Shown in pieces: positions 6,891 to 14,717 of a stretch of 23,036 nt of DNA. Source of the DNA: Anaeromyxobacter_A sp035636195 (GTDB taxonomy: Bacteria; Myxococcota; Myxococcia; Myxococcales; Anaeromyxobacteraceae); contig DASPZP010000100.1 in the NCBI GenBank assembly GCA_035636195.1, forward strand, positions 1 through 23,036, given 5' to 3'. The notes under the pieces are model-generated. The model was not told where the DNA came from. It ran no database searches and saw only the letters and a list, made by a program, of their open reading frames with translations. Within the stretch, counting starts at the first letter, position 1. The number at the start of each line of letters is the position of its first letter. Both the position numbers and the translations under genes were made by a program.

Positions 6891-7982
6891 AACCGGATTC
6901 AGGTGGAGGACTCGAAGAAGGTCACGCCCGCCGGGTCGGCGTGGTTCGCCGTCCTGCTGAGCGCGGCAGTAGCCTGCAGCGGCTACGGAGCCCCGTACGG
7001 CACGCAGAGCGCAACCATCGGCCCGAAGGGCGGGGAGCTCGTCGGCGCGAAGGGGAGCGCGCTCGACGGCGTGAAGCTGACGATCCCCGCTGGGGCGCTC
7101 GCCAGCGATACCCGCATCGAGATCAGCCCATCCGCCCAGGAGATGGCGCTGCCGAGCTCCGTCGTGCGCTCCGGGCCGCAGTTCGCCATCGGCCCGGCCG
7201 GCACCCGGCTCGCCCTCCCGGCGCAGGTGACGCTGCCCTTCGACGAGGACATCGCCACGGCCAACGATCGGTTCGATGACGAGGTCGATGTCTGGGTGCG
7301 CGAGGGCGGTCAATTCGCACAGCGCAAGCAGGTGGAGGGCACGCCGGGCAGCGTCACCGTCGACCTCTCCTCGCTCGACCTCGTCAGCGCGGGGTTGAAT
7401 CCACCTGTACCCGGCGACGTCGTCCGCTTCGACCTGCACCCGAACCCGCAGTTCCTGCGATGCCTGGCGCAGTTCCCGGGTGACGCGCAGCGCGCGCCCT
7501 CCGTGAAGGTGACCGTCGTGCGCGGCGAGCAGAACGATGGCCTGTTCCTGCGCGGGCGCAACATCAAGCCCGGGCTCGCCTTCGACCTCTTCACCGTCGA
7601 GCACACCAATCTTGCGGCGGACGCGACGGTCGATCCGGCCTTCAGGGGAGCGTTTGGTCTCGCTTCGTACCAGTCGGACCTCGCGGCGAGCGACGACGGC
7701 CGGATCCGCGCCGTGATCCGCACGATCCTGCTCGACGAGGGCTTCAGCCTCGATCCGGGGGCCGGGCTCGCTCCGACCGGCACCTTCAACGTCGGCTTCT
7801 GGTTCGACGATCCCAACGCCGCGGTGGACTGCGGCTTCAATCCGCTGACCCCGACGCCCTTCAACGGCGAGCACAAGGCGGGGCCGCTCGCGATGATCAG
7901 CACGCCGGACGCGAGCACCGGGCTCGGCCCACTCTGCACGCACCCGGACACCTCGACCACTCCCGCGCGCTGCTCGCCATGA
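6888..7982 (+). CDS. Exported ZU5-domain lipoprotein, long paralog
   Basis: A 364-residue exported protein. A signal peptide ends at LLSAAVAC (Cys30), so it is probably a lipoprotein. Residues about 42-170 form a ZU5-type beta domain: GPKGGEL, then GVKLTIPAGAL and TRIEISP, the usual signature, in a family thought to mediate protein contacts. Residues about 176-364 form a second domain, rich in FDLHPNPQF, VRGEQND, GRNIKPG, TVEHTNLAA and FWFDDP, and with conserved Cys residues. I know no function for it. That domain is shared with the gene at 10821: by hand I count about 29 differences over 187 residues. ATG 6888 has AAGGGA (6873-6878) upstream. The gene lies directly before the sigma factor gene. 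Confidence 0.75.
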   Translation: MNRIQVEDSKKVTPAGSAWFAVLLSAAVACSGYGAPYGTQSATIGPKGGELVGAKGSALDGVKLTIPAGALASDTRIEISPSAQEMALPSSVVRSGPQFAIGPAGTRLALPAQVTLPFDEDIATANDRFDDEVDVWVREGGQFAQRKQVEGTPGSVTVDLSSLDLVSAGLNPPVPGDVVRFDLHPNPQFLRCLAQFPGDAQRAPSVKVTVVRGEQNDGLFLRGRNIKPGLAFDLFTVEHTNLAADATVDPAFRGAFGLASYQSDLAASDDGRIRAVIRTILLDEGFSLDPGAGLAPTGTFNVGFWFDDPNAAVDCGFNPLTPTPFNGEHKAGPLAMISTPDASTGLGPLCTHPDTSTTPARCSP

Positions 7983-7993
7983 CCGGCTCGGAG

Positions 7994-8042
7994 CGAGCAG
8001 AGGGCGTGCGCGCGCGGCGTCGCGGGCCCGCCCTCCTGCTCG
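7994..8042 (+). terminator. Strong hairpin between paralog 1 and sigma gene
   Basis: CGAGCAG-AGGGCG (7994-8006) pairs with the segment ending in CTGCTCG (8036-8042), a 13-bp stem with one bulged base, just past the 7982 stop. The right arm shares a GTCGCGGGCCCGCCCTC block with the hairpin after the second paralog. There is no T tract. It may limit readthrough into the sigma gene. Confidence 0.45.
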
Positions 8043-8146
8043 CCGTCGCCGCCCGGCGGCGCCTGCACCCCATCGCGACGCGCCCTTCGCTCGCGCCCGC
8101 CCTAAGTCTCGCGAGGGCGGCGGCGCCCAGCGAGGCGGAGACGGCC

Positions 8147-8737
8147 GTGGAACACGAGGAGGACCTCGCGCTCATCCGCTCCATCGCACGGCGCGATCGC
8201 GAGGCCTTCGAGAAGCTCTACTACCGGTACGCGCCACGCCTCGGGCGCTATGCGATGAGGCTCCTGAAGCAGCGCGAGGTGGTGGACGAGGTGATCGACG
8301 ACGTCATGCTGGTGGTCTGGCAGAACGCGGCGCGATTCGATCCAGCGGTCTCGCGCCCCTCGACGTGGCTCTTCGGCATCGCCCACCACAAGACCCTGAA
8401 GCGGCTCGTCCGGTCGCCGTCGCACGGCGAGGCCCTTCCGCTCGACCCCGATGCCGACGCGGCCGAGGGTCAGCGAGACGCCGCGGCGCTCGACCCTGAG
8501 CAGGTGGCCATGGGCCGCCAGCTTGGCGCGACCCTGGAGGACGCCCTGTCGCAGCTCTCCGCCGACCACCGCGCCGTGATCGAGCTGGCGTTCTGCGAGG
8601 ACTACTCGTACCAGGAGATCGCGGTGGTGACGGGATGTCCCGTCAACACCGTCAAGACCCGGATGTTTCACGCGCGCAAGCGCCTCGCCCGGTTCCTGAG
8701 AGCATTGGGCGAGACGTACGGGAGCACCACTCCATGA
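8147..8737 (+). CDS. ECF-type RNA polymerase sigma factor
   Basis: A 196-residue ECF sigma factor. Region 2 (about residues 17-85) has REAFEKLYYRYAPRLGRYA and DEVIDDVMLVVWQNAARFD, which bind core polymerase and the -10 element. Region 4 (about 130-190) has LSADHRAVIELAF, YSYQEIA and CPVNTVKTRMFHARKRL, the helix-turn-helix for the -35 box. I start at GTG 8147 with GGAG six bases upstream. The frame opens at ATG 7979, overlapping the previous stop, but those 56 extra codons run through a hairpin conserved after the other paralog and give an Arg/Ala-rich, non-sigma sequence. The stop overlaps the anti-sigma start by ATGA, indicating translational coupling. Confidence 0.9.
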   Translation: MEHEEDLALIRSIARRDREAFEKLYYRYAPRLGRYAMRLLKQREVVDEVIDDVMLVVWQNAARFDPAVSRPSTWLFGIAHHKTLKRLVRSPSHGEALPLDPDADAAEGQRDAAALDPEQVAMGRQLGATLEDALSQLSADHRAVIELAFCEDYSYQEIAVVTGCPVNTVKTRMFHARKRLARFLRALGETYGSTTP

Positions 8738-9435
8738 CCGCCCCTCACCAAGACCGCCCGGGACCCGCCGAGCACGAGCGCGCCGCGGAGCTCCTGCCGT
8801 GGTACGTGAACGCGAGCCTGAGCCGGGAAGAGACGGCGCTCGTCGACGAGCACCTTGCCGCGTGCGCCGCCTGTCGCGACGAGCTGGCGCGCTGCCGTGC
8901 GCTCTCCCTGGCCGTGCGTTCCGCGGCCCAGGGCGCGGAAGGCTGGGCCCCGTCGCCGCGCCACTTCGCCCGGGTGGTCGCGCGAATCGAGGCCGGCGAG
9001 CAGCGCAGGGTTGGCGCGCGCGGCCGCGCGCTGCTGGAGCGGCTTCGGTCCTGGGTGAGCGACACGCCACGTCCGGTGCGGTGGGCCTTCGGCGTCCAGG
9101 GCATGGCAGCGCTCGCGCTCGTGGCGGTGCTGCTCTGGCGCGCTCCGGGGCCATCCCCGATCTACGAGACGCTGTCGCGCCCCGCGCCCGCAGCGACAGG
9201 AGATCGCGCCCGGCTGAACCTGGTCTTCGCCGACGAGACGACCGAGCGGGAGCTTCGCGACCTGCTCCACGGCGTCGGGGGCGTCCTGGTCGGTGGGCCG
9301 TCCCCGAGGGGCGTCTACACGGTCGAGCTCCCCCTCGGCGCGTCGGATCGCGCTCGCGTGGAGGCGATCGCGGCTCGCCTGAGGGGTGAGCCGAGGGTGC
9401 GGATCGTCGCCGTCGCTCCTGCGAGGTCTCCATGA
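8734..9435 (+). CDS. Membrane anti-sigma factor with zinc finger and propeptide-like periplasmic domain
   Basis: A 233-residue single-pass membrane protein that should hold the adjacent sigma factor inactive. The cytoplasmic N-terminus (WYVNASLSREETALVDEHLAACAAC) carries the ZAS motif H-x3-C-x2-C at His40, Cys44 and Cys47. The membrane helix is about residues 117-135. The periplasmic part, about 160-231, reads as beta-alpha-beta-beta-alpha-beta with LNLVFADE, LVGGPSPRGVYTVEL and RLRGEPRVRIV. That pattern resembles the propeptide-like N-terminal domain of S8 proteases, including the protease encoded next (DPRVRLAQQ). The ATG overlaps the sigma stop, and its own stop overlaps the protease start, both as ATGA. 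The finger is seen directly; the propeptide resemblance is a visual judgement. Confidence 0.88.
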   Translation: MTAPHQDRPGPAEHERAAELLPWYVNASLSREETALVDEHLAACAACRDELARCRALSLAVRSAAQGAEGWAPSPRHFARVVARIEAGEQRRVGARGRALLERLRSWVSDTPRPVRWAFGVQGMAALALVAVLLWRAPGPSPIYETLSRPAPAATGDRARLNLVFADETTERELRDLLHGVGGVLVGGPSPRGVYTVELPLGASDRARVEAIAARLRGEPRVRIVAVAPARSP

Positions 9436-10682
9436 AGCGGACGACGCTCGGATGGGCGACGCTCGCCGGCGTCCTCGGCTCGATGACCGGGTGCGCGGCC
9501 CGCGCGCCGGGGCTGACGCCGACCCCCGACGCGGCGCTCGCGCCGAAGCAGCTCCAGCCGCGTCAGATCATCGTCGTCCTGGCCGCCGACGCGTTCGGGA
9601 AGTCGGCCCAGGTGAAGCAGGCTCTCGCGAACGAGTACGGGCTGGTCCAGACGGGGAGCTTCCCGCTCACGTCCATCGGGGTCGAGTGTGTCGTCTTCCA
9701 GGTCGCTCCCGATCGCTCGCTCCCGGCGCTGCTCGCGCGCCTCTCCGTCGACCCGCGCGTCAGGCTGGCACAGCAAAACCAGGTGTTCCGGGGCCAGGCA
9801 CAGCCGCGCGTCGAGCCCTCGGGCTCGCTCGCTTATGGGGCCGCGCTCATCCACGCGGACGCGGCCCAGCGCACGCGGACCGGGAAGGGAGTCCGCGTCG
9901 CGGTGATCGACACCGGCGTCGCCAAGGACCACCCAGGCCTGCACGGTCGCGTCGCCACAGCGCAGAACTTCGTCGACGGCGGCGAGCGCAGCTTCGAGCG
10001 GGACCGCCACGGCACGGCGGTGGCGGGCGTCATCGCCGCGGGCGGCGAGGGTGCGCGCGTGCTCGGCATCGCGCCGGACGCCGAGATCCTCGCGATCAAG
10101 GCGTGCTGGTACGCCACCGCCGAGGAGGGGAGGGCGCTCTGCAGCAGCTGGACGATCGCCAAGGCCGTCGATTTCGCGATCGGCGCCGGCGCCGACGTCG
10201 TGAACTTGAGCCTGAGCGGTCCGGCGGACGAGCTCCTGGCGCGGCTCATCGCCCGCGCCCACGAACGCGGCATGATCACGGTCGCCGCTGCCGCGGAGGA
10301 GGGCGACGCGCCGGGGTTTCCCGCCTCGCTGCCGCCGGTCATCGCCGTGCTCGCGAGCGACGATCGCGGCCAGGTGCGGCTCCCCGCCTGGACCGATCGG
10401 ACGCCCGCGCTGGCGGCGCCCGGCGTGGACATCCTCACCACCGTCCCGGCCGATGGATGGGACTTCCTCTCGGGAAGCTCGCTCGCTGCCGCGCACGTCA
10501 CGGGCGTCGTCGCGCTCCTGCGCGAGCAGAGCCCGCGCCTCTCCGCGAGAGAGGCGCTCGACGTCCTGAAGACCACCGCGCATGCGATGCCAGCCGACGC
10601 CCGCGGTGCGAGGCGCGAGGTCGGCCTCGTGGACGCCTGCGCGGCCCTGGCGCAGTTGATGCGCGTCGCGAGCTGCCCTTGA
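9432..10682 (+). CDS. Subtilisin-like (S8) serine protease, probable lipoprotein
   Basis: A 416-residue exported protease. The N-terminal hydrophobic segment ends MTGC (Cys21), an acceptable lipobox. Residues about 44-120 form an I9/propeptide-like domain. The catalytic domain has the S8 triad: Asp160 in VAVIDTGV, His193 in HGTAVAGV and Ser350 in GSSLAAAHVTG. The usual oxyanion-hole Asn of the AAGN motif is not seen; the corresponding stretch reads TVAAAAEEGD (about residues 283-292). Activity may therefore be weak or specialised. Cys225, Cys237, Cys403 and Cys415 could form disulfides. Its start overlaps the anti-sigma stop, so the three genes are co-translated, which suggests a job in controlling the anti-sigma factor or in envelope-stress output. 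Confidence 0.9.
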   Translation: MKRTTLGWATLAGVLGSMTGCAARAPGLTPTPDAALAPKQLQPRQIIVVLAADAFGKSAQVKQALANEYGLVQTGSFPLTSIGVECVVFQVAPDRSLPALLARLSVDPRVRLAQQNQVFRGQAQPRVEPSGSLAYGAALIHADAAQRTRTGKGVRVAVIDTGVAKDHPGLHGRVATAQNFVDGGERSFERDRHGTAVAGVIAAGGEGARVLGIAPDAEILAIKACWYATAEEGRALCSSWTIAKAVDFAIGAGADVVNLSLSGPADELLARLIARAHERGMITVAAAAEEGDAPGFPASLPPVIAVLASDDRGQVRLPAWTDRTPALAAPGVDILTTVPADGWDFLSGSSLAAAHVTGVVALLREQSPRLSAREALDVLKTTAHAMPADARGARREVGLVDACAALAQLMRVASCP

Positions 10683-10697
10683 CCGGCAGCGAAGCGT

Positions 10698-10728
10698 TTG
10701 AACCTTTCTCATCGCTGGCGGGAACCAC
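10698..10728 (+). promoter_or_regulatory. Candidate ECF sigma promoter, copy 2
   Basis: TTGAACCTTTCTC at 10698-10710 and GGGAACCAC nearby at 10720-10728 match copy 1 at 6768, with the same spacing. It lies 15 bases past the protease stop, so the second paralog probably has its own promoter. Confidence 0.45.
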
Positions 10729-10823
10729 CTGCACGACGAGGAAGGCCACGGGGGCCTTCCCCCGAGCAGTCGGATCTCGCCGGGCGCGACACGCCCGCGT
10801 CACTTGAAGGAGCCGTGGAAATG
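10698..10823 (+). repeat. Duplicated leader, copy 2
   Basis: This matches 6768-6890. CTGGCGGGA (10715-10723) pairs with TCTCGCCGG (10775-10783). GGAAGGCC (10740-10747) pairs with GGCCTTCC (10753-10760) around loop ACGGG, against GCTTG in copy 1. The GGGCG/CGCCC stem is kept although its loop changes from CGACG to CGACA. Substitutions fall mostly in loops and spacers. Confidence 0.6.
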
Positions 10824-11537
10824 AGCCGGATCAACGAAGCATCGAAGAACGTCATGCGCCGTGCGCAGCCGGCGTGGATCGCCACACTGCTGAGCGCAGC
10901 AGTCGCGTGGGGTGGCTACCCTGCTGCCGCGCTCGCCAGCGCGCGCAGCGAGAAGTCACACGAGTCGGACGAGGTGGTCCGCTTCGAGTTGCACCCGAAC
11001 CCCCAGTTCCAGCGCTGCCTGGCGCAGTTCCCGGACGATGCGCAGCGCGCGCCCTCGGTGGAGGTCACCGTCGTGCGCGGCTCGCAGAACGACAGCCTGT
11101 CCCTGCGTGGGCGCAACATCAAGCCCGGGCTCAAGTTCGACCTCTTCACCGTGGAGCACACCAATTTGGCGGCGGATGCGACCGTCGATCCGGCCTTCAG
11201 AGGCAACTTCGGCCTCGCGACGTACCAATCCGATCTCGACGCGAGCGAGGAGGGCCGGGTGCGCGCCGCGATCCGCACCATCCTGCTCGACGAGAACTTC
11301 AGCTTCGATCCGACGGTCGCGCTCGCGCCTACTGGCGCCTTCAACGTCGGCTTCTGGTTCGATGATCCCGACGCCGCCGTGGGCTGCGGCTTCAACCCGC
11401 AGAACCCGACGCCCTTCAACGGCGACCACAAGGCGGGTCCGCTCGCGATGATCAGCACGCCGGACGCCAACACCAGGCTCGGGCCGCTCTGTACGCACGC
11501 TGACACGTCGACCACTCCCGCACGCTGCTCGCCGTGA
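10821..11537 (+). CDS. Exported protein, short paralog without ZU5 domain
   Basis: A 238-residue exported protein whose residues about 52-238 match the C-terminal domain of the 6888-7982 product and end in the same TTPARCSP. The ZU5 domain is absent. The signal regions also align (LLSAAVAC against LLSAAVAW), but lipobox Cys30 is Trp30 here. This copy should therefore be cleaved by signal peptidase I, perhaps after AAALA near residue 39, and released into the periplasm or outside. ATG 10821 has AAGGAG (10806-10811) nine bases upstream. It probably belongs to the same regulon as the sigma cassette through the shared leader. Function unknown. Confidence 0.75.
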   Translation: MSRINEASKNVMRRAQPAWIATLLSAAVAWGGYPAAALASARSEKSHESDEVVRFELHPNPQFQRCLAQFPDDAQRAPSVEVTVVRGSQNDSLSLRGRNIKPGLKFDLFTVEHTNLAADATVDPAFRGNFGLATYQSDLDASEEGRVRAAIRTILLDENFSFDPTVALAPTGAFNVGFWFDDPDAAVGCGFNPQNPTPFNGDHKAGPLAMISTPDANTRLGPLCTHADTSTTPARCSP

Positions 11538-11546
11538 CGCCACGAT

Positions 11547-11583
11547 GAGGGCGGGCCCGCATAGCCGTCGCGGGCCCGCCCTC
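11547..11583 (+). terminator. Strong GC hairpin terminator
   Basis: GAGGGCGGGCCCGC (11547-11560) and GCGGGCCCGCCCTC (11570-11583) are perfect 14-bp arms with a nine-base loop, 10 bases past the 11537 stop. There is no T tract. The right arm is shared with the hairpin after paralog 1. Confidence 0.65.
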
Positions 11584-11630
11584 GCGCTCGTAGGCGGGTA
11601 CACGGCACCCACTGAAAGGAAGGGCCAGCA

Positions 11631-12233
11631 ATGACGAGCGAGACCAGCGGTTACGTAGGAAGCGAGGAGCGCATGCGGGCACTCCGTGTCGTTGCGTTCG
11701 TTCTGAGTGCCAGCGCGTTCGCGCTCGGCTGCGCCGGAGCACGCGGCTCGACCAGCTCAGCGATGGGCGCGCGCACCCTTCCAGCAGCGCTGGCACTTCC
11801 GGCCGACGAGGTCCAGGCGTTCGAGCTACGCGCCCGCGGGTCCCAGAACTACGAGTGCCGCGAGAGCAGCAGTGCGCCTCCGGCATGGCAATGGGTCTTC
11901 GTCGCGCCCGAGGCGGAGCTGCTCGACGGGGCAGGTCGTCCGGTTGGCAAGCACTATGCCGGCCCGACGTGGGAGAGCGCCGCCGACGGCAGCAAGGTCG
12001 TCGGCAAGGTCGCTGCTCGCGCGGATGCCCCGGATCCCGAGGCGATTCCTTGGCTCCTGCTGAAGGCTGTCGACGTGAGCAGCGCCGGAATGTTCGCGGG
12101 CGTGAAGAGCGTGCAGCGCCTCGACACGGCCGGCGGCAAGGCCCCGGCGGGCGGCTGCGATGCCGGCTCCGCGGGCCAGGTGACGAAGGTCCCCTATACG
12201 GCCGTCTACTCGTTCTCGCGCGCGACCCCCTGA
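11631..12233 (+). CDS. DUF3455 domain lipoprotein
   Basis: A 200-residue exported protein of the DUF3455 family. Family features are present in order: ELRARGSQNYECR, a WQWVFVAPEAELLD strand, GKHYAGPTWESADGSK-like sequence, IPWLLLKAV, QRLDTAGGKAPAGGCD and VPYTAVYSFS. The role of the family is unknown; it is common in exported proteins of proteobacteria and fungi. Cys34 lies in ALGC, a good lipobox. ATG 11631 has AGGAAGG (11617-11623) at seven bases. ATG 11673, with GAGGAG only three bases away, would give a more usual short signal peptide (MRALRVVAF...), so the start is open. It converges on the next gene with only nine bases between the stops. Confidence 0.85.
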   Translation: MTSETSGYVGSEERMRALRVVAFVLSASAFALGCAGARGSTSSAMGARTLPAALALPADEVQAFELRARGSQNYECRESSSAPPAWQWVFVAPEAELLDGAGRPVGKHYAGPTWESAADGSKVVGKVAARADAPDPEAIPWLLLKAVDVSSAGMFAGVKSVQRLDTAGGKAPAGGCDAGSAGQVTKVPYTAVYSFSRATP

Positions 12234-12242
12234 GGGCGCATG

Positions 12243-14717
12243 TCAGAGCCCGAATCCTGCGGTGAGATAGAAAGCGGTCCGCTCGTCGGACCGGACGATC
12301 ATCGCGTTCACGGCGGACGCCACCTGAAAGGTCCAGGCGGACGCGAACACCGCGAGCCACAGGCCGCCGCCCGCGGCGGTATGCCAGCGCGACGAGCTCT
12401 CGCCCGCGACGAAGACGCGTCCGACGTCGCCGACCGCCATCAGGCCATACCGGAAGGGAAGCAGCGCCGTGAACCTCCCCAACGAGAACCGCAGCTCCGC
12501 GTTGCCAGCGACGGACGCGTCACCGGCGAAGCGGTCCGTGTCGTAGCCGCGGAGTGGGCTGCCGATGCTCACGCCGGTCAGGTTGAGCGCCGGCGGCACG
12601 GTGGTGCCACCGAGGAACGCGGCCTCGAAGAACGGATACCGTCCCCAGTTCTTTTCGCCAGCGACGTGCAGATCGAGAAAGATGTCCGTCAGCAGCCTTC
12701 CACCCAGGACAGCTGACGCTTCTCCCCGCACCTTGCTGAAGGCGTCGGGGTTGGTGAAGATCGCTGGCGTGTGGCGACCGATGATCTGTAGTCGGAAACC
12801 GCGAGTCGCCGTGAGCACGCCCGTCCGGGTGTCGAGCGAGAGCCCCAGCTCGCCGCTGCCAAGCGTCAACCCCTGCGCCCCAGGAACGCCGCTCACGGCG
12901 ATTCCGGTCGTGGAGACGCTGGAGACGTGCCTCAACTGCGCTCCAACGTGGCCGCGGAGCGGTCCGAACAGCGAAGTCTCCAGCATCGGACAAGCGATGA
13001 GGTGCTCCTGCCGCACGTCGTAGAACCCCGAGCTCACCCGCGCTGGGTCGCGCACCGTCTCGTTCCCGAAGCCGTAGAAGCTCAACACCTCGGTGCCGGA
13101 GTATGCGAGGTAAACGATGCCGGTGAGCGGCGAACGCGTTCGCAGCTGCGCCGTGTATTCCAGGCGTGCTCGGTTGACCCCCGTGAACCACGCGGCAGCG
13201 AGGTTCATCTGCGACGAGTACGGATCGAAGCCGAAGCCGTAGCGCGTCAGCTGCGCACGCGCGCCGGCGACGAGCCCGCGCGTCGAGTCGTAGGCGAGCT
13301 GCGGAAAGAAGAGCAGATCCTGGCCCCAGTCCCGGAAGGGCTCGTAGCGTTGGGGGATGGGCTCCGGGGTCCGCGGGTCGGCCGGTATGACGCGGATCGC
13401 GATCGAGTTGTCGCCGGTGCCTTCCTCGCGCACCAAGCCTTTGCGAGGCGTGTAGATCCGCACCTCCTCGGTGTCGGTGGGACGGAACGTTCGCCGGAAA
13501 CGCGGGCTTGCGACCTCGAGCTCCCCGCCCGCCATCCGCTTGATGGCGAGGGTCTCGCCTTCGGCGCCACGAAGGTCGACCCGCGCTGCGAGCAGCCGGT
13601 AGAAAGCGCGCGACGCCTGCGCGAGGCCATCGCGACGTGCGCGCAGGCGCCGCTCGAGCTCGAGCCCGCCTTTCGCGTACATCGCCGGGGGCAGCCGCTG
13701 GACCGCATCGGAGATGACCGCATCGGTGAGCTTCGCGACCACGTCGACGGTGACGGCCTCCCAGTCGGGCGCATCGAGCCAGACCAGGAACCTCCGGTCG
13801 ATGAACCTTCCCGAGAAGGTGAGCTTGTCGATCGCGGGGTATGACGCACCGAAGCTGGTGATCTGCTTCGTGTAGTACTCGATCACCGACGGGAGCACGC
13901 CGCCGAAGCGGCTCAGCGCCTGATCGCGGTCCCGGGGAACGGGTCGCCAGAGACGCTTGCCGCCCTCGTCGAAGCGGACCCAGCGCCACTGGTCGAGGTG
14001 GCGGTCCCAGTCTCCGACCATGACGTCGATGAGCCGTGCACGGAGGTAATTGCGGGCATCGACCTCCTCGCCCGTGCGCTCGTCCAGCCGGACGAAGAGG
14101 TCGAGCGTGTCCGAGACCTTCGCGCCTTCTGGGACCTCGCGCTCGATACGCTCTTCGAGCAGACCCAGCATGCCGGCGAAGTCGGACCGGAACTCGCCGA
14201 GGCGCGGATCGTCCGGCATGATCGCCAGTCGAGGCGTGGCGTGCAGTACCCCGGCCGCTTCGAGCAGTGGCGCCACCACCAGGGCGGCCCCGGGATGCGC
14301 GGTGCTGGTGACGTCCTGGACGATGTCGCCGAGGGCCGACGCCCGGGTCTCGGGATCGAGCATCCTGGTGGGGTCCTTGTCCACGGAGCGGAAGCTCCAT
14401 GTTCGTCCGTTCCCGCTCTTGAACCGCAGGCTCTTCGTCTGCTGGCCACCGCCGCTGCGCTCCGGCTGGAGCCCTCCGTCGAAGGACCCGAGGTCGAGGA
14501 CCGGCACCTCGATGGGAGTGGTCCACAGGTCGCGCCACTGCCCCCCGAGGAAGAACCGGGTCAGCCATCCCGCTTCGTAGCGGGCGCCCGGCGCGACCGT
14601 CCGGGTCGGTGGCGGTGACTCGGCGGCTTCTGCTCCGCCGGTCACCAGCCAGAGCGCGACCATCAGCCCAGTTCTCAAGCGATGCCTCCGGCGAGGTCGG
14701 TTGCCTGCCTGCTGCAT
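12243..14717 (-). CDS. Outer-membrane beta-barrel protein with kinase-like N-terminal region
   Basis: An 824-residue exported protein. Residues 1-33 are a signal peptide with Arg-rich start, hydrophobic core and AEA cleavage site. Residues roughly 45-400 include FRSVDKDP, a long helical region, GDWDRHLDQW (235-244) and PRDRDQ (261-266). The last two resemble the catalytic-loop DxxRHxxN and metal-binding Asp motifs of HipA/PI-kinase-like and Fam20-like kinases. From about residue 440 to the end, alternating strands rich in aromatic and Gly residues (QLAYDSTRGLVAGA, LRGYDTDRFAG) form a BamA/TamA-type (surface antigen) barrel. Related fusions exist in Bacteroidetes, as I recall. The function is unknown and the kinase idea is inference. 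The frame opens at 14759; I chose ATG 14717 for the signal peptide. Confidence 0.75.
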   Translation of the reverse strand: MQQAGNRPRRRHRLRTGLMVALWLVTGGAEAAESPPPTRTVAPGARYEAGWLTRFFLGGQWRDLWTTPIEVPVLDLGSFDGGLQPERSGGGQQTKSLRFKSGNGRTWSFRSVDKDPTRMLDPETRASALGDIVQDVTSTAHPGAALVVAPLLEAAGVLHATPRLAIMPDDPRLGEFRSDFAGMLGLLEERIEREVPEGAKVSDTLDLFVRLDERTGEEVDARNYLRARLIDVMVGDWDRHLDQWRWVRFDEGGKRLWRPVPRDRDQALSRFGGVLPSVIEYYTKQITSFGASYPAIDKLTFSGRFIDRRFLVWLDAPDWEAVTVDVVAKLTDAVISDAVQRLPPAMYAKGGLELERRLRARRDGLAQASRAFYRLLAARVDLRGAEGETLAIKRMAGGELEVASPRFRRTFRPTDTEEVRIYTPRKGLVREEGTGDNSIAIRVIPADPRTPEPIPQRYEPFRDWGQDLLFFPQLAYDSTRGLVAGARAQLTRYGFGFDPYSSQMNLAAAWFTGVNRARLEYTAQLRTRSPLTGIVYLAYSGTEVLSFYGFGNETVRDPARVSSGFYDVRQEHLIACPMLETSLFGPLRGHVGAQLRHVSSVSTTGIAVSGVPGAQGLTLGSGELGLSLDTRTGVLTATRGFRLQIIGRHTPAIFTNPDAFSKVRGEASAVLGGRLLTDIFLDLHVAGEKNWGRYPFFEAAFLGGTTVPPALNLTGVSIGSPLRGYDTDRFAGDASVAGNAELRFSLGRFTALLPFRYGLMAVGDVGRVFVAGESSSRWHTAAGGGLWLAVFASAWTFQVASAVNAMIVRSDERTAFYLTAGFGL

